A stretch of 64,000 nt of DNA, taken from the NCBI GenBank assembly GCA_016840085.1, contig JAEOTA010000088.1, forward strand, positions 84,517 to 148,516. The letters are read 5' to 3'. Shown here piece after piece: positions 35,001 through 44,114 of the stretch (the stretch's first letter is position 1; each line of letters opens with the position of its first letter). Both the position numbers and the translations under genes were made by a program. The notes below the pieces were generated by a model, which was given only the letters and a program-made list of their open reading frames with translations, searched no databases and was not told the origin of the DNA. Source of the DNA: Promethearchaeota archaeon. GTDB lineage: Archaea; Asgardarchaeota; Lokiarchaeia; Sigyniarchaeales; SOKP01.

Positions 35001-36269
35001 TTGTCTAAAATGACTGTTCCAGAATTAAAGACTAAAAAAACTGAATTAGGAAAAACAAGAAAGTATAATAATAAACGAGATGCGATAATAACCGTAAAGA
35101 ATCTTAAGACGTATTATCCTATATATGGAGGAATGTTCAAGCGTAAAGTAGGGGAAGTCAAAGCTGTTGATGGTGTCACATTTAATTTTTATAGAAATGA
35201 AACTTTAGGATTAGTTGGAGAGAGTGGTTGCGGAAAGACAACAATTGGGAATACAATTTTAAGATTAGTACCAAATACCGATGGAGAGATTTATTATGAA
35301 GACCTGAGAATTGATCCAAGAAAAGTACAAGGATTACTTGAACGATGGATAAGTAGATATAAGACTTTAGTACTCTATGCAATTCCAGGAATCTATGAAA
35401 AAAATAAAGAAAAATTTGAAAAGTGGATGTCTAGATTACCCTCATTTCTCTATAAACGATATAAAAGGCTTAAAATTGATATTAAAATACTTCAGAGAGA
35501 TTTTCTTGTAGGTAAATTTATCCGTAAAAGAATTCAAATGGTTTTTCAAGATCCAGATGCATCCTTAAATCCTAGGTGGAAAGTAGTAAATATTATCGGT
35601 GAACCCCTCAAAATATTGGAAGGAATTACTAAAAAAAGAAAAATTCGAGCAAGGGTTTTAGAACTCCTTCAAACAGTATCTATGAAGCCTGAACACTTGG
35701 ATCGATATCCCCATGAATTTTCGGGGGGACAAAAGCAGAGAATAGTGATTGCTAGGGCTTTGGCATGTAATCCTGAAGTAATTATCTTAGATGAGCCCAC
35801 TTCTGCTCTTGATGTGTCCGTGCAGGCTCAAATATTGAATTTATTAAAAGAACTTCAAAAAGAATTTGATCTTTCATTTCTCTTTATTACTCATGATCTT
35901 AGTGTTGTACAACATATTGCTGACAGAATCGCAGTAATGTATTTAGGCAAATTTGTCGAAACTGGAGCGGTAGATGAGGTATTTTATAATCCGTCTCATC
36001 CATATACTAAAGCATTATTGTCTGCACGACCTACATTCGATCCTACTTCAAAAACAAACAGAATTATTTTAGAAGGCGATGTTCCAAGCCCTATTAATCC
36101 ACCAGAAGGATGTCCGTTTCATCCAAGATGTCCTGAAAAAGACAAACATATCGGCTGTGGTGTTGAAAATCCAAGGAAAATTCATTTAGGTGGAGACCAT
36201 TATATAGTATGTCTACCATTTAAGGATGAGAAAAAATCCTATGAAGGCATGGAATATATATCAGATTAA
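35001..36269 (+). CDS. dppF: Peptide ABC transporter ATPase, DppF/OppF type
   Basis: A 422-residue ATPase with Walker A GESGCGKTT, Q-loop MVFQDPDASLNPRWKV, signature FSGGQKQRI, Walker B VIILDEPTSALD, H-loop THD and the C-terminal GCPFHPRCPEKDKHIGC cluster. An insertion of about 70 residues, rich in Lys, Arg and Tyr (residues 105-175), lies before the Q-loop. TTG at 35001 is the assigned start; ATG at 35010 is an alternative. Last gene of the transporter operon. Confidence 0.95.
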   Translation: MSKMTVPELKTKKTELGKTRKYNNKRDAIITVKNLKTYYPIYGGMFKRKVGEVKAVDGVTFNFYRNETLGLVGESGCGKTTIGNTILRLVPNTDGEIYYEDLRIDPRKVQGLLERWISRYKTLVLYAIPGIYEKNKEKFEKWMSRLPSFLYKRYKRLKIDIKILQRDFLVGKFIRKRIQMVFQDPDASLNPRWKVVNIIGEPLKILEGITKKRKIRARVLELLQTVSMKPEHLDRYPHEFSGGQKQRIVIARALACNPEVIILDEPTSALDVSVQAQILNLLKELQKEFDLSFLFITHDLSVVQHIADRIAVMYLGKFVETGAVDEVFYNPSHPYTKALLSARPTFDPTSKTNRIILEGDVPSPINPPEGCPFHPRCPEKDKHIGCGVENPRKIHLGGDHYIVCLPFKDEKKSYEGMEYISD

Positions 36270-36281
36270 ATAAATTCAAAT

Positions 36282-36300
36282 CTTTTTTTCGATTTTTTTT
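36282..36300 (+). terminator. Oligo-T terminator after the peptide transporter operon
   Basis: Two T runs (7 and 8 T, broken by CGA) 13 bases after the dppF stop; the typical archaeal terminator form. Confidence 0.5.
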
Positions 36301-36414
36301 TATATATCTATATCATATCAATAATTCTTATTTCTAATTATAAATTTCAATAATTAACATATTGAAATAATTCAATTATATGATATTAAAATAACATATT
36401 CTTTTTCTCATAAA

Positions 36415-37584
36415 ATGACACGAAAGAATTCTCAAATATTCATAATTAAAACAACACCTAAAACAATTTTGAAGGATTACCAGAAATTAATGCACATGGC
36501 CAATTATCAACAATATTATGATAAAAATAGCAAAATTATTCTTAAATTAAACTTGAGTTGGTCAAAGTTTTTTCCTGCTTGTTCTAGCCCACCATGGCAA
36601 GTTGAAGGTGTGCTTAAAACAATGGTTGAGGATGGTTATGATTCGAAGAAAATCTATGGTGCTGAAAATAGAACTGTTGTTACAAATATTGAAAGAGGTT
36701 TAAAAGGAAATAAGTGGAATCCAATCATTAAAAAATACGGTGTTTGGTTTGTGCCTTTAACTAGGATTCCATTTGTTCCATATGATACTTTAAGACCTAA
36801 ATTTTTAACATTGAAAAATAAAAAATTATTCGTATTAGATACTAAAATTTTTCCAGAGGGTTTTAGAATACCTAAATTTTACGTAGGGAAACCAATAATA
36901 CACCTCCCTACAATGAAAACCCATGGACATACTGGAGCAGTAGGGGGAAGTTTAAAACATACAAAAGAAGAATTAAAACATGGTGGTATTACTTGTGCTA
37001 TGAAAAATGCATTTGGTGGGCTATTAACAACAAGAAGGCATTTTTCGCATCAATTTATGTCCGAAGTTTTAGTTGATCTATTAATTATTCAAAAACAAAT
37101 TCATCCTCGTATATTCGCGGTTGTTGACGGAACTGTATGTGGGGATGGAGCAGGTCCTCGAATAATGATTCCTCGAATAAAGAATTATTTACTCGCGGGG
37201 TATGATCAAGTTGCTGTTGATACAATTGTTGCTAAAATGATGGGGTTTGAACCATTAAAATTGCCTGCCATAAAACTCGCACATGATGAAGGTTTAGGAT
37301 GTGGAGATTTCGATCAAATTGAAATAATAGGAGAAGATATATCAAATTTAAATTGGAATTTCAAAGTTAAACGTAGTATAGTTATTTGGGGAGATCAAAT
37401 GGTACGAAAAGGGCCATTACAATTTCTTTATCCCTTATTTCGAAGCGATCTCTTTTTTTTAGGGCCGACTTATGCTTCTATGATATACCATGATATGTTT
37501 TGGTATCCTATAATTGGCAAGCACAGAATAAAGAAATTCTATCGTACAGAATGGGGTAAAATATTCAAAAATTATGAAAAATAA
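36415..37584 (+). CDS. DUF362 domain protein
   Basis: A 389-residue soluble protein of the DUF362 family. Visible family elements are KIILKLNLSWSKFFPACSSP, VEGVLKTMVEDGY, IHLPTMKTHGHTGAVGGSLK, CAMKNAFGG, FAVVDGTVCGDGAGPR and GYDQVAVDTIVAKMMGF. Some members carry a fused ferredoxin domain; this one does not. Molecular function is not established; iron-sulfur or metal handling has been suggested. Single-gene unit convergent with tlyA. Confidence 0.8.
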   Translation: MTRKNSQIFIIKTTPKTILKDYQKLMHMANYQQYYDKNSKIILKLNLSWSKFFPACSSPPWQVEGVLKTMVEDGYDSKKIYGAENRTVVTNIERGLKGNKWNPIIKKYGVWFVPLTRIPFVPYDTLRPKFLTLKNKKLFVLDTKIFPEGFRIPKFYVGKPIIHLPTMKTHGHTGAVGGSLKHTKEELKHGGITCAMKNAFGGLLTTRRHFSHQFMSEVLVDLLIIQKQIHPRIFAVVDGTVCGDGAGPRIMIPRIKNYLLAGYDQVAVDTIVAKMMGFEPLKLPAIKLAHDEGLGCGDFDQIEIIGEDISNLNWNFKVKRSIVIWGDQMVRKGPLQFLYPLFRSDLFFLGPTYASMIYHDMFWYPIIGKHRIKKFYRTEWGKIFKNYEK

Positions 37585-37607
37585 TTTGGATCCAACTAAT
37601 TATTGTG

Positions 37608-38414
37608 TTAGTTGTACCTTACAAAATGATTTAATTTTAAGATGTTTTTTATTTTCTTTTTAAAATCAAAGATTAAGCCAGATTCTTTCAGCTTTAAATG
37701 AATAAAAAATTCGATTGAGCCCTCTTTGCCTAATAGAGGTGATTTAATAACTTCATATGGATAAAATTGATTTTTAATACTCCATTGAATTAAATCATTG
37801 AGGATTTGAAAAAGTTTTATAGGATCCTCTATATTATCAAATCTACCTTTATTTTGGAATTCAGTCTCAAAAATCGGTTTTACTAAAACAATAATATCAC
37901 CACTATTTTTTAGTAGATTCTTTATATTTGGAAGGATTGCTTTTAATGACGTGAATGTAACATCAATAGTACATATATCCGCCCTTTCTTCAATATTTAA
38001 AGAATTACGAGCATCTGCACCCAATATTGGAATTACTTTCCCTTTCATTTTCTCGCAACTTAATGATGGGTGGAGTAGATCAGTAGCAGTGTCAATAGCA
38101 TAAACTTTTTTTGCTCCATGTTTTATCAAACAATCTGTAAATCCACCTACTGATGCTCCAATATCTATACATATTTTACACTCAACTGGAACAGAAAAAT
38201 CTCTTAATGCTGCTTCTAATTTTAATCCTCCGCGACCAACATAAGGAAATCTCTTCGTTAACTGAATTTTAAGAGAATTATCTATTCTTCTTCCTGGTTT
38301 CACTATTTTTTTTCCACTAACGAATACATAACCACTCTTTATTAACCATTGTGCTTTTGTTCTGCTTTCTACTAATCTTCTTTCTACTAACAGAATATCA
38401 ATTCTTTCTTTCAT
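37608..38414 (-). CDS. tlyA: TlyA-family rRNA 2'-O-methyltransferase
   Basis: A 268-residue protein with an N-terminal S4 RNA-binding domain (residues 1-60: RIDILLVERRLVESRTKAQW, then SGYVFVSGKK) and a FtsJ-like methyltransferase domain with YVGRGGLKLEAALRDF, the SAM-binding loop CIDIGASVGGFTDCLI, and DICTIDVTFTSLKAIL. In bacteria TlyA methylates 16S and 23S rRNA. The domain order is the bacterial one, unusual for archaea. Closely followed by the acyltransferase gene on the same strand. Confidence 0.9.
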   Translation of the reverse strand: MKERIDILLVERRLVESRTKAQWLIKSGYVFVSGKKIVKPGRRIDNSLKIQLTKRFPYVGRGGLKLEAALRDFSVPVECKICIDIGASVGGFTDCLIKHGAKKVYAIDTATDLLHPSLSCEKMKGKVIPILGADARNSLNIEERADICTIDVTFTSLKAILPNIKNLLKNSGDIIVLVKPIFETEFQNKGRFDNIEDPIKLFQILNDLIQWSIKNQFYPYEVIKSPLLGKEGSIEFFIHLKLKESGLIFDFKKKIKNILKLNHFVRYN

Positions 38415-38431
38415 TGATTAAGTTTTATTCC

Positions 38432-39529
38432 TTATCTTTTATTTATTCTCTCTTCAATTTTCATTGTGATTCCGAGACTTAATTTACTAATTTGAACTTT
38501 TATTGATGCTGTTCCCTCCCAAATTTTATAGATAGCTCTTAAAATCAACCCTATAAAAATAAATGCCCCAAGAACAAAAAACCAGATATTAAAAACATTT
38601 AATTGATGTAAAAATAAAAAATAAAGTAGATTATGAGCTAAATAAATAGTAAGAGAATAGTATGAATAATAAAATAGAAATTTATAACTTTTTGTTGTTT
38701 CTATAATCTCAAATTTTTCAAACAATATTAAAATAGAAATTAAAAGAACATTTATTCCTAAAGAATAGATTATCCATGATAGACTCTCTCGTATTAAAAA
38801 ATCTGGGAATGAATATAAAACACCAACAATTATTAAGAGAATTCCAACAATCATTGAGGGTGCTAAAAATTCTTTCTTAATTATACTTCTTTTATTACCA
38901 TTCATTAATACTGTGTCAAAAATAATATCTCCAATAACAGTTCCAAATAGAAAAAAAGGAAAAAATATTATTATTGGATCTAGATGAATATCATTATATA
39001 AAATATGAAATAATAATCCATATATATTTGAATCACCCTGATAGGGTGTCAATAATAAAACAATAAATAGATGTGCGATAAGAATCATTATTGCAATTAA
39101 GATTCTAAAGAATTTTGGAGTTTTTAAAAGTGGCCAAGCTAAAAAAAGTGATATTGCTACGGTTAATAAAAAAAACCATGTCCAAACCATAGAAGGATCT
39201 TTTAGACTTATTGCAACTGCTGAATTATAAATCAAAGCAATGATTAATATGAAAAATGCTCGAAAAAGATATGAATTTCTTATCATTCTATAGTTATAAG
39301 TTTCTGATCTCTCTGCTTTAATTAATCTCTTTCTGTATGATAATGATGTACTTATTCCTGATATAAATAAAAATCCAGTAGCTCCGATAGGATCTAAAAT
39401 TCTTATCATAATTGATTTCAACCAAATATATTCAGATTTCAACCACCAATCAAATAAATGGTTTAAAACCATCCAAGCCATACATAACCCGCGAAAAATA
39501 TCAATACTCTTTAATCTTTTAAGTTCCAT
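38432..39529 (-). CDS. Membrane acyltransferase, HGSNAT/DUF1624-like
   Basis: A 365-residue protein with about ten membrane helices. The N-terminus RLKSIDIFRGLCMAWMVLNH and GATGFLFISGISTSLSYRKR are the signature of the heparan-alpha-glucosaminide N-acetyltransferase/DUF1624 group, in which the conserved His (here in LNH) is thought to carry the acyl group. Probably acetylates surface glycans or lipid sugars. It lies 17 bases upstream of tlyA and may share its transcript. Confidence 0.75.
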   Translation of the reverse strand: MELKRLKSIDIFRGLCMAWMVLNHLFDWWLKSEYIWLKSIMIRILDPIGATGFLFISGISTSLSYRKRLIKAERSETYNYRMIRNSYLFRAFFILIIALIYNSAVAISLKDPSMVWTWFFLLTVAISLFLAWPLLKTPKFFRILIAIMILIAHLFIVLLLTPYQGDSNIYGLLFHILYNDIHLDPIIIFFPFFLFGTVIGDIIFDTVLMNGNKRSIIKKEFLAPSMIVGILLIIVGVLYSFPDFLIRESLSWIIYSLGINVLLISILILFEKFEIIETTKSYKFLFYYSYYSLTIYLAHNLLYFLFLHQLNVFNIWFFVLGAFIFIGLILRAIYKIWEGTASIKVQISKLSLGITMKIEERINKR

Positions 39530-39611
39530 AATAATATTTTTTTTATTTTCTCTAGGATCTTGAATTCTATAAGTAAATCATTTCAAATTGAGAATCTATT
39601 ATTCTTATTTC

Positions 39612-40448
39612 TTATCTTATCGATTCATATGATAAATTAAGAGGTATTTCATTATCTAATATCTTTTTTATTATATTTTTTAAATCTAATGGAAAATCCC
39701 TAATTTTTTTGAAATTATTTTCAGAATTAAATTTAATATCTGAATTTTGTAATTTGAACTGTTTAAGAATATTAAAATAATTTGATTCATTTACTTCAAC
39801 TCCATGCCTTAGAGCCAAAATCAATGCTGAAATTTCATGTTTTGAAATTCTTTTATTTTTAAGTTGTAATTTCAATTTCGAGGATTTAGATTCGTCAATT
39901 AAAAAAACCTTCATATTTTTCCTATTTTTAAAAACACTATAGATTTCCTTTATTAATTCTATAGTTATTGATAACACACCACTCCCAAATTTGAAGGTTA
40001 ATTCTAAGACATTTGAATTCTCATTTTGAAAGCAATTTACATAATTTTTGATAACTTCAACAAATTCTCTTTTTTCATAAAGTGTCTGAGACATTAAATA
40101 AAAATCATCTAAGAAAACGATAATCCCTACATATTTCGAACCAGGATCAATAGAAAAGATTAAATGTGAATATGATTCTTTATAACCTATTCGATAAGCA
40201 GCTAATACCTTTAAAATGTAATTTTTGAAACTAATCTTTTCAGAATAAGGTAGAAATTTTAAATTTTTATAAGAATTTTTAATATCGGAAATTTCACCTA
40301 ATGTAGTAAGGATTAAGGATGAAATGTCTGGAAATTTAGTTCTTGTATTCAAAATCGTGAATTTAATACCAAGGTGCTTTAATTCCTTATTTAATCTGTA
40401 GAAAAAATTTAGGTTTTCTGTGTATATATATAAGGTTTTATTTCTCAA
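39612..40448 (-). CDS. RuvC/RNase H-fold-like protein (putative nuclease)
   Basis: A 278-residue soluble protein whose middle reads like a RuvC-type RNase H fold: LIFSIDPGSKYVGIIVF (D101) as the first strand with its Asp, NVLELTFKFGSG (E149), MKVFLIDESKSS (D185/E186) and KHEISALILALRHG (E205) in place of the final acidic helix. The N-terminal 90 residues form a separate alpha/beta domain. Divergent from a RadB-like ATPase with only 43 bases between the starts, which suggests shared control and a role in recombination or repair. The fold call is by eye; nuclease activity is inferred. Confidence 0.55.
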   Translation of the reverse strand: MRNKTLYIYTENLNFFYRLNKELKHLGIKFTILNTRTKFPDISSLILTTLGEISDIKNSYKNLKFLPYSEKISFKNYILKVLAAYRIGYKESYSHLIFSIDPGSKYVGIIVFLDDFYLMSQTLYEKREFVEVIKNYVNCFQNENSNVLELTFKFGSGVLSITIELIKEIYSVFKNRKNMKVFLIDESKSSKLKLQLKNKRISKHEISALILALRHGVEVNESNYFNILKQFKLQNSDIKFNSENNFKKIRDFPLDLKNIIKKILDNEIPLNLSYESIR

Positions 40449-40491
40449 ATTATAATTATAAATATTAGATAAAATTAATAACTTTTAATTA

Positions 40492-41178
40492 ATGAAATTT
40501 CCAACCTTAAGATTAAATACTTATTTTAATAAATTAGATTTTTCTGAAGGTGTTATTTCTGTTTGGGGTGATTTTGGTGTAGGAAAAACCACATTTGCAC
40601 TCCAAACAGCATTTAATAATACTAAAAATAGAAACAAAATCCTCTTTTTTTATACTAAACCTAATTTCCCTACAGAAAAGATTATTGCCCTTTCTAAAAA
40701 CTCAAAACAATTACTTGATAAAATTATCTTTATAACACCCACAAATTTTAATGATTTGTATAAAACTATTTTTAATTTAGAATTTGTATTTTTAGAACAT
40801 CTTAAAAATAACAGGAATCAATTTAAATTAATTATCATTGACTCAATTACAGATCTCTATCGATTAGAATTAAATAGGGAGAAAAAAGAAAAAAATTACA
40901 GTTTAAATTATCATTTGAATCAAATATTAGCAAATTTGTTTTATATCAATAAAACATACAAAATTGAAATTTTAATCATTAATGAAATAAGTAGAAAAAC
41001 TTTAAATGATCATATTGTTGAAGTCCAAGCAGGTGGAAAAGTTATGGAATACTGGATTTCATATAATATAAAAATAAATAGAACTGAAAAGCTCAACCAG
41101 AGAAAATTCATAATGAGAAAAGGAGAAAAAATAATATTAGAATTTATTGCAAATTTAACTAATAATGGTTTTGAATAA
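40492..41178 (+). CDS. RadB-like RecA-superfamily ATPase
   Basis: A 228-residue single-domain RecA-fold ATPase. It has Walker A GDFGVGKTTFALQ, Walker B FKLIIIDSITDLYR, a glycine-containing loop QAGGKVMEYW and a C-terminal beta region. It lacks the N-terminal helix-hairpin-helix domain, as in archaeal RadB, the RadA paralogue that modulates recombination. Divergent from the RuvC-like gene; a second RecA-like gene lies at 44.1 kb. It could also be a KaiC-like or other RecA relative. Confidence 0.7.
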   Translation: MKFPTLRLNTYFNKLDFSEGVISVWGDFGVGKTTFALQTAFNNTKNRNKILFFYTKPNFPTEKIIALSKNSKQLLDKIIFITPTNFNDLYKTIFNLEFVFLEHLKNNRNQFKLIIIDSITDLYRLELNREKKEKNYSLNYHLNQILANLFYINKTYKIEILIINEISRKTLNDHIVEVQAGGKVMEYWISYNIKINRTEKLNQRKFIMRKGEKIILEFIANLTNNGFE

Positions 41179-41425
41179 CCTGAAGATAAAATAAACTAGA
41201 GAATCAAACATTTTTTTAAACCAATAATTTACCACCTCAATTTTTTCATTAGCTCTAAAGTGTAATTGAACTTAATTTAAATTCTAATTTAGAAGGTAGG
41301 CTTTAATGATCTTTAACTATTATTTTTATAAAAAATCTTAACATTATTATACATGATTTATTTAAATCAAATATTCAACTAGTATAATATTTATGTTTAT
41401 CTTAAGATTTTACTAATATAAAAAA

Positions 41426-42682
41426 ATGGAAGAAAAAGATTTAACCATAAAAAGAGAAGGTCTAGCAAATTTTTATATTCATACTATTGATAATAGTTTA
41501 ATCCCGTCAAAGGCTATGAATGTCTTTTATAACAAAAAGATGGTAATTAATCGTGATATCACTAATCTCGCGATAAATGCTTATAATGAATTATATAATC
41601 CGGATTCAATTATAATCGTAGACTCTATGGCAGCATCTGGAATAGGATCGATAAGACTTCTAAAAGAGTGTAAAAATATAAAAAAAATATATATTAACGA
41701 TATAAATCCTACAGCTGTTGAATTAATTGAAAAGAATATCAAGTTAAATAAATTGGATAATACGAAAATTCAGATTGAAATTTCAAGAAAAGATGCTAAT
41801 TTTCTCTTCTCTGAAATTGCTCAAGTTAACTTTTTTAATTTAAATAAAAAAATTGAAAAACCAGATGTCATTATTATTGATCCTTTTGGAACTCCAAATC
41901 ATTATATCCACTCTGCTTTTAAAGCAATAAAAAAAGTAAATGGTTTATTATGTATTACAGCTACAGATACTACCGTATTGTTTGGAATTAAACCAAAAGC
42001 ATGTTTACGAAAATATATGTCAAAACCTCTTCATAACGAGTATTGTAAAGAAATTGGAGCGAGAATTCTACTTTATTTTATATCACGAATGGCAAATATA
42101 AACAATTTAGGAATCCATCCTATACTGACTTTTTATTCAAACCATTTTATTAGGGTATTTGCTCTAACTTTTAAAAAAAAAGAAAGAATTGTAAAATATA
42201 TTAGAAAATATGGTTATATAATTCATTGCCGAAAATGTGGATTTAGAACTATCTCAAAAAATACATTTTTCGATATTTCACAAAAATGTCCTCAATGTAA
42301 TTTTAAACAGGGTTTGGATTATGCAGGACCATTATGGCTTGGAAAACTTCACGATATTAAATTCGTAGAAGATCTTATTATTTCAAATAATATTTTTAAA
42401 TTTGAAATGAAAAAAAGAATAAATAAACTCTTAAATTTAGCTTTAAGCGAAAATCTAATGCCGATATCTTATTATAATATTCATAGACTTAGTGAAGAAA
42501 TAAAGCTACCTTTTATTCCAAAAGTAGAATCAATAATCAAAAAAATTAAGGAGAGAGGTTATAAAGTTTCAAGAACTCATTTTGATTTTTTATCAATTAA
42601 AACTAATATGGAAATTGAATTAATAAAGAATATATTATTAGATTTACAAAAAAAAAGAAATTTGAATAAGAGTGTCAGATAA
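41426..42682 (+). CDS. trm1: tRNA (guanine-26 N2)-dimethyltransferase Trm1
   Basis: A 418-residue SAM-dependent enzyme that methylates G26 of tRNAs. Key parts: IPSKAMNVFYNKKMVINRD near the N-terminus, VDSMAASGIGSIRLL (SAM loop), INDINPTAVELIEKN, the catalytic IIIDPFGTP, and a C-terminal zinc region HCRKCGF...KCPQCNF followed by GPLWLGKLHD. All are typical of archaeal/eukaryotic Trm1. It overlaps the downstream rlmE by 11 bases, so the two RNA methyltransferases are co-translated. Confidence 0.95.
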   Translation: MEEKDLTIKREGLANFYIHTIDNSLIPSKAMNVFYNKKMVINRDITNLAINAYNELYNPDSIIIVDSMAASGIGSIRLLKECKNIKKIYINDINPTAVELIEKNIKLNKLDNTKIQIEISRKDANFLFSEIAQVNFFNLNKKIEKPDVIIIDPFGTPNHYIHSAFKAIKKVNGLLCITATDTTVLFGIKPKACLRKYMSKPLHNEYCKEIGARILLYFISRMANINNLGIHPILTFYSNHFIRVFALTFKKKERIVKYIRKYGYIIHCRKCGFRTISKNTFFDISQKCPQCNFKQGLDYAGPLWLGKLHDIKFVEDLIISNNIFKFEMKKRINKLLNLALSENLMPISYYNIHRLSEEIKLPFIPKVESIIKKIKERGYKVSRTHFDFLSIKTNMEIELIKNILLDLQKKRNLNKSVR

Positions 42683-43307
42683 TCACCACTTTCATAAAAA
42701 AGAAGCATATTATAAACGGGCTAAAAATAATGGATATCGAGCAAGATCAGCTTATAAATTATTAGATATTCAAAAGAGATATAATATTTTCAAAAGAGCA
42801 TTTTGTATTTTAGATTTAGGTTCTGCTCCGGGCTCCTGGCTCCAGGTTGCAAAAAAAATTGCGGAAGATAATTTAGAAAAATATAAGGATCAATATTACC
42901 ATCGAGAAGATTATAAAATTATGGGTGTTGATATTAAATCCATAACTCCTGTTGAAAATGTAAAAATAATAAAAATGGATTTTACTAAACCTGAGTTTAA
43001 TAATGAAATCGAATCCTTTTTTCAAGATAAATTGGATTTAATCTTATCTGATGCCTCAATATCTAAAATTGGGAATAAATTTACCGATCAATTAAGACAG
43101 ATTAATCTTTGTTATGATATTCTTACTTTAGTCCAAAAATATTTAAAATATAAGGGTAATTTAGTAATGAAAGCTTTTCAAGGATCTGATTTTGATAAAT
43201 TAACCAAAAATATAAAAACAGAATTCAAAATATTAAAAATTCTTAAGCCTCAATCTTCTAAAAAGAAAAGTAATGAAATCTATCTTATAGGTTTGCAAAA
43301 AAAATAA
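42672..43307 (+). CDS. rlmE: RlmE/FtsJ-type 23S rRNA 2'-O-methyltransferase
   Basis: A 211-residue Rossmann methyltransferase. It has YYKRAKNNGYRARSAYKLLD, SAM loop CILDLGSAPGSWLQVAKK, DLILSDASISKIG and a C-terminal LKILKPQSSKKKSNEIYLIG, with the K-D-K-E residues of FtsJ. Starts at GTG inside trm1 (11-base overlap). Modifies the ribosomal A-loop, or tRNA in related TRM7 enzymes; archaeal members act on rRNA. Confidence 0.93.
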   Translation: MSDNHHFHKKEAYYKRAKNNGYRARSAYKLLDIQKRYNIFKRAFCILDLGSAPGSWLQVAKKIAEDNLEKYKDQYYHREDYKIMGVDIKSITPVENVKIIKMDFTKPEFNNEIESFFQDKLDLILSDASISKIGNKFTDQLRQINLCYDILTLVQKYLKYKGNLVMKAFQGSDFDKLTKNIKTEFKILKILKPQSSKKKSNEIYLIGLQKK

Positions 43308-43919
43308 TTAAATATCTCGCAGACTCGATTCAATTTCATCAAAATTAATAACATATTCTTTTCCTTTAGAAGTCAACTCAATCCATTCTGTTAACCAAGA
43401 ACAGTGAAGAGGATTAAATTGATCTAAATTAGTATCATTACATTTATCTCGAAAAGGACAAATGAAACAGGGTTGTCTAGAAAACATATTCCAAATGAAA
43501 TCCTTTCTTTTTTTATCAATTGTAATCTGTTTGACATCTGTATCAATATCTTCAAGAGAATAAATATGTTTTGTCCAAGAAGCATCAACTAACTCCCTCC
43601 TAAGTTTAATTTTTGATTGTAAAGCTAAGATTTCTACTATTTCCTCTAAATCATTCCGTTTTTTATCACTAAGTTTTAAAAGATCATTAAAATACAGGTC
43701 CTTTTCTCGATTTATAATATCAAGGATTATTTTCTCATCTTTTCGTAATGTGCGAACAAATTCTTTTTTCTTTTCTTCTATTCTTTCAATTCTTCTTTCA
43801 ATATCAGATTTTTCATCTAAAGGACCTTCAACACGCTCTTTTATTTTGCATTTATGACGAGATAAATACGCAAAACTTTTCCCACAATAAGGACATATTT
43901 CCTTTTTCTTTTTTGCCAT
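43308..43919 (-). CDS. TFE-beta/RPC39-like transcription factor with N-terminal zinc finger
   Basis: A 203-residue protein. Residues 7-24 form a small zinc finger (C9, C12, H22, C24), residues 55-125 a winged helix, and residues 151-180 a cysteine cluster C151-C154-C160-C173 followed by SWLTEWIEL. The cluster and the WL.EW end closely resemble the [4Fe-4S] domain of archaeal TFE-beta and eukaryotic RNA polymerase III subunit RPC39/RPC34. The N-terminal finger is not part of those proteins as I know them. Probably a transcription-initiation factor. Convergent with rlmE, with no spacing. Confidence 0.65.
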   Translation of the reverse strand: MAKKKKEICPYCGKSFAYLSRHKCKIKERVEGPLDEKSDIERRIERIEEKKKEFVRTLRKDEKIILDIINREKDLYFNDLLKLSDKKRNDLEEIVEILALQSKIKLRRELVDASWTKHIYSLEDIDTDVKQITIDKKRKDFIWNMFSRQPCFICPFRDKCNDTNLDQFNPLHCSWLTEWIELTSKGKEYVINFDEIESSLRDI

Positions 43920-44114
43920 GATAGTAGGATTTTAGTATTTTTTTTGATAATAAGCTAATAAAGAATTTAAAATTCAAGTTGTTTAATATTAATTCTTATG
44001 ATTATTTAAAAATTAAATTTTTGTTTTCAGTAAACTATTTTTATAATTTGTTCTATACTTTTTAATTATTAATTTCAAATTATTTTTAAATAGAAAGGTT
44101 ATTAATAGTTAATA

